Assembly (NCBI GenBank): GCA_913048125.1
Contig: CAJWWL010000004.1
Location: forward strand, 1 to 34,953
Direction: 5' to 3'
DNA from: an uncultured Opitutia bacterium
Lineage (GTDB): Bacteria; Verrucomicrobiota; Verrucomicrobiia; Opitutales; JABJCN01
Length of the DNA: 34,953 nt
Position numbers and translations under genes: made by a program. Shown here one piece after another: positions 15,601 to 24,600 of the stretch. The first letter of the stretch is position 1. Every line of letters begins with the position of its first letter. The notes under the pieces are model-generated. The model saw only the letters and a program-made list of their open reading frames with translations. It searched no databases and was not told the DNA's origin.

Positions 15601-18600
15601 ATGGTAAACATTTGCATCTCCGTTAAGTGTCAACAACGGAGCAGCAGGGTCTGGGATAACTTCTACTATGCGAACGTTCTCAGTTACATTCCCGGCAGCA
15701 TCCATAGCATGATAGTAAACCTTGTATTCTCCAGGAACTGAAGTGTCTACGTGTGTACTGTTGGATGCACTCATTAGGGCTACAACCTCACCAGCGCTTA
15801 AGGCCCGCTGGAAGATATAAACATCATCAAGATACTCAGCAAAACGCTGACCGGGCCATGCACCAACGCGCCAGATGTCAGTTTTGCTCTGGATATCAAC
15901 CTTACCAACATAATCACCATCCACGTAGTATAAAGTCTGTTCATCCTTACCTACCGCAGCGATGTGATGCCAACCAGAGTAGTTACTGGCAGCCATGTGA
16001 AAGCCAGTACCCTGAAAACCCTTGCCGCCAGCACTATCGTAAAGGCCGAGGTTTGTCTGACCATTTTCAATGATAATCTGGTGGTCATTTGCCTGTCCCC
16101 TGAAAAGAGTTCTCCAATTGGAAGCATATAACTTCTTGAACCAGGCAGCTGCAGTCCAAGCATCACCAATGTCGACAGGACCAATTTCCATCCGAGCGTT
16201 TGCACTAGCTGTTGGGATATGCAGACTACCACCGGACCGTCCATCAGTGCTCCAACGGGCACCATCAATAAATCGCCCTGGGAACTGGCCACCCTCAGAT
16301 GTATCTTTACTAGGTTCCTGAGTATCGTCGAATGAATAGTAGGCTACGGCATCTTTAGGTCTGGATACTAGAGCTGCATCACTGTCAAAGGAGTCCGTGA
16401 CAGTTGCAGCGGGATCCTCCCAGATCTGACCAACAATAAGTGTCACCTTCTCAAGTCCTCCTTGTGGGTGCGGTTTTAATGTAATTGTGGGCGCTGAGGT
16501 ATCCGTCACGATAACCGTACGAACCACTTCAGAAGCAGCCCTTCCGGCACCATCAGAGTAATTGTAGGTAAGTGTATACTCGCCTGGAGTGTTGATATCG
16601 ACAGTCCCCTCGCCTTTCAGATCAGCTTCTAGCACATTACCGCCCATGTCAGTAACCTTGGCTCCTGGGTCAGTGAAAGCACTTCCTGCCTCATGATGAA
16701 CCTCAAAACCACCCTCGATGGCGATAAAAGGTAAGCTGGCATCCTCCACAACAACAACCGTGCGAGTGGCCCGTGCTTCGTTGCCCGCCTGATCAGACAC
16801 AACGTAGTCGTAGCTATAAGTACCAGGAGTGCTGGTATCGATACTAATCGAGGGAGAGGCTAGCCAAAGTCTACCCTGTTCTGCAGGATAGATGACGGAG
16901 CGCAACCCACCGGGCAACTGGACTGAAGGCTGAAACCGAGCACCACTGGTATATTCCATGAAGAGAATTGCCACTGGGTAAAGCCCCTTTGAGAGATTTA
17001 CTTTACGGTATCCATTACGCCAGTTGGAAACAAAGGATTCAGAACCCAAGTCGCCAGTAGCCTCGAAGATACCGTCTTGATCGAGATCCACCCAGAAGGC
17101 CATTCGGTCATCAATGTCGCCATTACCAAATTCATACTGACCGTCTGTAGGCGCATTGAAAAAGCCCCTGAAGAGGACTTGATACTGGTCGTTACGATTG
17201 ATGGAAGGTGCAACAGCTCGAAACTGACCATCATTGAATAGCTCAAGTGTACCAGAATAAATTGTGGATTCACCTACGGGGTCTGTAGCCAACAACCCTT
17301 GGTTTCCATCGATGTTCATCAGGGCATCGTTGGATTGATTCATAAAACCCACCACGTCCAAAGCACCAGCGGTATATTTCAATGGATCAGGAAGAGTGAA
17401 TTCACCATCAACGAGATCAGAGGCGGTAGCACCAGGATCCTCAACAAGTGCGTCTTTTTCGACTTTAATGACAGCATCACCGAGCAGTGTAATAACAGGC
17501 GGTGTAGTATCAACAACCGAGACAACCCGAATCCTTTCAACAGCCGGACGACCCTGTGAATCCTGAAAGTTGTAGGTTATGATGTACTCACCAGACTCAT
17601 TGCCACTTGGTGTACCAACTACCTCGATTAGGGAAGGATCAAGACTGTTGCCATCTCCATCGATCAAAGCAGCACCTTCATCCTGGTAAGGGATTCCAGC
17701 TTCATGCTGAACAACAGGATCCCCAAGCATATTAATTGCGGGAGAACCGGGCGCGGGAATAACTTGGACAGTACGGGTTTGGGTTACGCGATTTCCAGAT
17801 GAGTCCACAACAGCGTAGCGAATTTCAAAGTCACTCTCAGAGGAAGTGTCAACCGGACCCCGAACGGGTGCATCGTCCTGAAGGCCATATTTATTATTGA
17901 GGTAGTATTGGAGAGCATCGATTTCGCCATAAGAGAGGACTCGATCGTAAATGAGAACTTCAGAAACCAAGCCACTTGCAGCTTCACGAGTAGTTTGCCA
18001 ACCGCCGAGCTGAAACTGGCCAATATCACCAGTACGATTAGGAATTAAAGTGAGGTCCACACCATCACCCCAGAATTGACAGCGCCCACCACCGGCAGTG
18101 CCGATATTGAGGTGAGGCTTGGTGTCAGCAGGTTGCCAGAGATCTTGTCCGGCTACCCAACCTGCGGGATGAAAGCAGTTTACATGGTTATTGTGATAAC
18201 CAAAAATCCAGTTATGAGTTCGAGAGGCAATAAGTCGAAGATTGTGATTGCCATCGTAACGTGCGACTGAAGCAACCGTGTAGCGCCGACCAAAAGATGT
18301 GGTGGTGGCAAGAAAGGTTTGACCATCAAACTGAACGGCAGGTAAGCCTCCCGTATCGCTGGCAACATATCGACCAGTACCGATATTGTTGTCGAGATGA
18401 TTACCCTGTCCGGATATATCACGCCAGAGCGAGACAGGGTCACCATCTTTAGCCAAGGGGATACGTGAAGCGTCGAGGTGAAGGACCAAACCTCTGTCGG
18501 GGTAGATGCCGGAGGTCATAATGGGGATGGCACCATCGACGTTGTCGGTGGCGGTCGCCCCAGGGTCAGTCCATTTCGAACCGAGGTGAACGGTCATTTC

Positions 18601-21600
18601 AGCCTCGCCTGCAAGGGTTAGCACCGGTGGTACAACGTCAGTGACGAGAACTCTACGAACAGCGGTAATTGCAGCAATACCATCTCCATCAACAAAATTA
18701 TACTTGAGCGTGTAAGTGCCAGGAACCGTGGAATCAACAGTTCCTGAAATAACTATAGAACTAGCGTCCAAGACATTGCCATCCTTGTCCTCGACAGTTG
18801 CTCCAGGATCCTTCCACTCGGCACCTGCAGCAAGGGTGATAGCGCGCTTACCCTCAAGATGGATAGCGGGAGCACCCTTGACACTTTCGACTATAAGGGT
18901 CCGTACTGCCTTGGTCTGGTTACCTGCTTGATCGGTAGCAGTGTATTCGATAGAGTGCTCTCCAGCTTGGGATAGATTAAGTTCGGTAACCTCGACCCAG
19001 AGCCCGTCTTGTGAGGGATCGGTAGGATCAATGGTCGCCATAAGTGCCGGACCAGCACCTTCTGGTGTACGAAAACTGGCACGGATTCTTGAACCACCGC
19101 CACCTTCCATCTGACCGATAGCAACCTTATAGTACCCTTTTCTAAGATGGACGGTGCTACCACCTTCGATGACTCCATTGTTCATCCATTCAGATCCGAA
19201 GTCTCCATTGCGTTCGAAAGTGCCATCTTGATCTAAATCGACCCAGAAGGTAGCCCAGTCATCACGTCCAGTGATAGCGAACTCGTACTTGCCGTCGACC
19301 CGAGCGTTAAAAGTAGAAGTGAAAAGGTTCTGCCACTGGTCATTGCGTTCAATACCTACACCAGCGGCACGAAAAGAGGCGTCACCTTCAAAGTATAGAG
19401 GACCGTCGAGATAGTTCTGACCAGAAGGCTGGTCTTGGAATAGACCGCCATTATCATGGAAATAAAGACGCAAGTCACTCCAGCCTTGCTGAAACCCCCT
19501 GTGGAGAATGCGGTTTTTTTGAATAAGTGAAGTTAGTACCTCGACAGAACCATCTGCAAGATCGATGGCAGATGCTCCGGGATCGATAAACTCACCTCCA
19601 ATAGGAATTCGGATCGTCTCCCCTCCAACCAAATTGATGGACGGTGCAACCGTGTCGACCACGGTAACTTTTCGTTGTACGGATATGGCACGCAGGCGCT
19701 CAGATGAAATGAAGTCGTAGGTTAGATTATAAGTGCCGGGGCGCAACGTATCAACATGACCAGATGTGTTAACACCAGAAGCGTCTAGAGTATTACCGCC
19801 AGCATCAGTTACAATAACTCCAGGATCTTCGAAAGTGGAGCCAGCCTCTAAAGTCAGTTCCGTATCTCCCTTGAGAGTAATGACCGGCAACGTACTACCC
19901 TCCTCCACGACTACCTTGCGAGAAGCAGTGGAAGTGTTACCGGCTTTGTCTGCGGTGATGTATTCCAGAGTGTAGATGCCCGGTGTGTTAACATCCAAGG
20001 CTGTAGCAGTCGTGACCTCACCAAAGTCTAGACCATACTTGCCATCAAGAAGGCTTTGCACGGCGATCAGTTCGATTTCTGAGAGCTTACGATCATAGAA
20101 GAGAAGCTCTGCCACTTCGCATCTGGAGAGTTCGTTGTTATCGTTATACCCGCCAAGCTGAATAACACCAGGACTGAAACTACCAGGATTGGCTCCAGAT
20201 TTATCTGAACAGATGAGCTCACGATCGACCCAGAAAGTCCCAAGTGCATCCTCGCCGATACTACCAGCATGAAGGTGCCAACTTGTGTCCGAACCGCCCT
20301 GATTCCATATCCATCCGTTTGCATACCATCGCCGATAAGTGTTTCCATGAAAACCGAACAACCAGTTCATACCTCTAGATGAGATGACACGTTCGCTATC
20401 ACCCCCGGTGTAACGAGCTACTGAAATTATGGAATATTCCTTCGTGGTGCTGAAGTCCGTTGTTGTCCAGAGAAGGTCACCTCCATCAAAGCGAACGACG
20501 GGGCGTCCTCCAACAACATCAGCATGCCAAGTCGGGTTGTCCTTAACGTTGTCTGCATCATTTCCGGCGGGGGATAAATCAGACCAACTGTTAACCACGG
20601 AACCCTCTTCAAGACCATCAATTTGGCCAGCGTCCAAGTGCAAGACAAGTCCCTCGTTGGGGATTACTCCAGCACGGATAACTCGCACTTCGCCGTCCAA
20701 AGCATCTATGGCGCGTGCTCCTGGATCTGAAAACTCAGAGCCTTTCTTGTGAATAATAGGACCACCGACCAAAGTGATAACAGGAGGTGTCGTGTCGACG
20801 ACATGCACGGTTCGCGAGATCTCGACAGCCTTGGTTCCGCTGGTACTGGTGTAATTATAGGTAATGGAGTACGTACCTAGAGTAGATCCATCTGGCACTC
20901 CGGCAACTTGGACAAACGCAGTAGGCAAGGTCTGGCCGCTTCCCGTTGTAAGGGTGACACCAGCATCCTCGTATGGAGCTCCAGCCTCGTGGGTAATTTC
21001 AGCATCTCCAACCAGAGTCATGATTCCAGCTTCAGGATCAGGTTCCACGATTATGGTACGAAGAGCTACGTCAGAATTACCTGAGCTATCTGTTGCAAAA
21101 TAAGCAGTTTTCCAACTACCTGGAGAGGTGGTATCGATCTTGGTATTACTGAAGGGAAGGCCCTTGAGTTCGTCTTCAGAAAGAGCACGCTTAAAGACAT
21201 AAAACTCATCCAGATACTCGGCGAAATGCTGGTCAGCACCCCAGTTACCGACCTTGGTAACCTCGGTAGTACTTTTACGGTCTGAGGAGGTGGCGTAGGC
21301 ACCGTCTTTGTAGAAGTAGGTTCGATCTCCCTGACCCACAGCGGCAATGTGTGACCATTGAGCAGTCTGGCTAGGACGAATGTAAAAACTTGAACCACGC
21401 CAGTCTCCACGACCATTCACGAAGGTCCCTAATTGGTTATTGTCTACATGAACGATAAGCTGATGGTCACGAGAACTGCCACGGGTCAGAGTCTTCCACT
21501 TGCCCGCTCCGTACAGGTTTTTGAACCACACCGCGATCGTCCACTCATCAGCAAGATCAACCTCATTGCCACCTAAGTCGAGACAAGCACTTGGCAGTTG

Positions 21601-24600
21601 TGGAATATGAAGTCCATGACCATAGCGTCCGGGTCCACCACCCATCGCACCCGCCATGGGAGTGGCGTTGGCATGGTTGCCAGAGCTGTCTAATCCAGCT
21701 GCCTCAGCATCATTGAAAGAATAGTACACCACTGCGCCCTCAGGCATGGTAGAGTATTCGATTTCATCGTCTGCATTATCAGAGACAGTAACACCGGGCT
21801 CTTCAAAGTCTTGTCCGATGAAAAGCTTGATCGTGTCCCCACCAGCGAAGGTGAATATAGGCGGTTTATCATCTATGACGCGAATCTTGCGAACGACTGG
21901 TTCAGCAATACGCCCATCTGAGGTGTAGCTGTAGGTAAGCAGGTACTCACCCACTTTTGAACTATCGATATCACCTTGAATCGTGAGTGCGTTTGGATCT
22001 GAACCAGCGGGGTCAGTAATAACTACACCGGGTTCTTGAAAATTATCATCCACGGAGAGGGTGACCTCAGCTTCCCCCTTCAAGGTCAGCACTGGAAGAT
22101 CAATGTCTTCAACTACGTGGATAGTGCGAGTGGCAACAGAGCGGTTCCCGCTAGAATCTGAGGCAGTGTAGCGGATCACGAATGTTCCTGGCTCACTACT
22201 ATCAAGGCCGATAATGTGATCATCCGGTGTCAATCCGTTAAGACTGTATTTGGAATTTAGAAAAAGTTCGACTAGCAGGCGATCTTCTTCGGGCAAAACA
22301 CGATCAAACAGTAGAATCCGAGCCACCTCTGCATGCGAGGGCTGTTCTCCCTTGTTTCGCCAACCACCAATTGCGAAGAGACCTGGCTTGAAATTACTGT
22401 TGTTCGACCCTCGACCACCAAAAACCTTCTGAACACCATCCTTCCACAAAGAGCCTTCGGGGTCAGATTGGTTACCCATTGTTCCAGAATGTAAATGCCA
22501 CGCTTTGCTCTGATCATTGTCTGTATTTACGATCCAACCTTCCGCATACCAGGCAGCAGTGTATCCGCCGTGGTATCCGAAAAGCCAGTTACGACTCCGA
22601 GATGAGAAAATACGGCCCATACGCTCTCCAGAGTAGCGAGATATCGTAAACAGGGTGTAGCCATTGGTTAGGTTGTCGAAGTTACGGCTGTTCCACATGT
22701 AGGTGTCGCCGTTAAAGCGTAATACTGGCTCCCCATTGAGACCGTCTTCAATCCAATCTGGACCAGGACCGTCATGATTCGACATATGATTTCCAAAACC
22801 GGAAGAATCGGGCCAGGCATCAGTCAATTTGTCTCCATTACCAAGAGAATCCTTCAAACTGGCCGCATTGAGGTCAAGAATGAGGCCAGTCTTTGGGAAA
22901 CCAAGATCATCAGCTACGAGAACTTCACCGTCAACAAGGTCAGTAGCGGTGGCACCAGAATGCTCCAGCGTATCCCCGACCTTAACATGAATCACCGCTT
23001 CACCACTTAAAGTAATTACAGGAGGTGTGGTATCTAAAACTGAAACCGATCTAAAAACGGGTTCTGCAATTAAGCCGTCAGCATCAGTGTATTCGTAGGT
23101 CAGGGTGAAATCACTTGTCTGGCTACCGTCCTCTGGAAAACTTACCTTACCAAGGAGGTTTGACTCTAATACATTTCCTTCGGAATCAGTGGCTTTAGCT
23201 CCAGGATCTGTGAACTCCGTACCAGCCTCATGCTGAATCAATGTATCACCATTGAGGACAACTACAGGACGATCAGTATCAGGTGTTATGATAATTTTTC
23301 TCGAGGTTGTGCCTAGATTCCCACTGGCGTCGCGCGCTGCATAGAGTAGATTGTATGTGCCAGGAGTCGTGAGATCTGGCGCTGGAGCGTCTAGTCCATT
23401 GAGTCCATACTTCGCATTAAGATAGGTTTCGACGCTGTTGCGAACATCAGCATTTACCCCGTGGTCGTAAACTAGTACTTCTGCAATAAAACCCCAACCG
23501 GGCTGAGACCCATTCTGATAGCCGCCAAACTGTAGTTGCCCAATCTGACCATTACGAGAAGAGTACTGTACCTTCTCACGGGTGTCAGCGTAGAATCTTG
23601 TATTATGGTCACCGAGGCTAATAGCAGAGTAGAGGTGTGGATCCTTGGTAGCCGTAACGTCGGACATGTAGACCCATTGATCAGCATGCATACGGTCCTC
23701 ATAGCCTCTGTGATAGCCAAGAATCCAATTATTAGTGGCAGAGGAAATAAGTCGCTCATTACTACTACCCGAAAGGCGGGATACCGAAAAGATAGAGTAA
23801 CGGTTATTGAAGGATTTTTGCGTTCGAATAAGATCCTGCCCATCAATCTGAACAGCAGGGCGTCCGTTGAGAGCTTTTAGCGCTAAAGTAGGCTCTCCAG
23901 CAAAAGCGCTGGCATCATTAAATTGACCAGAAAGATCGGGCCATTCTGTAAAGACCTCTCCATCGGATAGATTTAGTCGGCTCGCATCCAAGTGCAGAAC
24001 CAAACCCTCTCTGGGAAAGCCTAGATTGCTGTAGGCAGTCAACGCAGCGCCAGAGTCGTCGGATACAGTCACACCAGGATCATTGAAGTTTTCGCCAAGC
24101 TTCAACGAAATCTCGGAATCCCCAAGAAGGGTCAAAATAGGCGCCTCCCGATCGACAACGACAACCGTACGATGGACGACCTCGGCAGGAATACCATCTG
24201 CATCAACGAATTCGTAAGTGAGAATATGCTCTCCCAAAGTGGAGGTATCCACAGTACCTGCAACCTCTACATCATTGGCATTCAAGTCCTCATTGAATGC
24301 ACTCTTGACCGTGTAACCGGGTTCGGTGAATTCAGAACGGATTGAAACTTCCATGCGAGGTTCACCCAGTAGTGTGATGACAGGCAGGTCTATCGAGTCT
24401 ACTACAACAATAGTCCGCTTGGCTGTAGTCTCGTTTCCAGCAGCATCTACAGCACGGTAGGTAATTTCATACGAACCCGTCTTGTCCAAAGCCATTGGCT
24501 TTTCGATTCCCCACATTCCCTTCTGGTTCACTGCTCCAGGATGAATAATTTCACGAACGGAGCGGTCCTTGTGCTCTACAATGGTCACCCATTGTCCACC

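Noticed and set aside
23472-23846. 124-residue minus-strand ORF inside the giant gene, with its 114-residue opposite-strand partner (23536-23880)
   Set aside because: Both overlap the intact giant frame, show no family motif, and have the composition expected of frame shadows.
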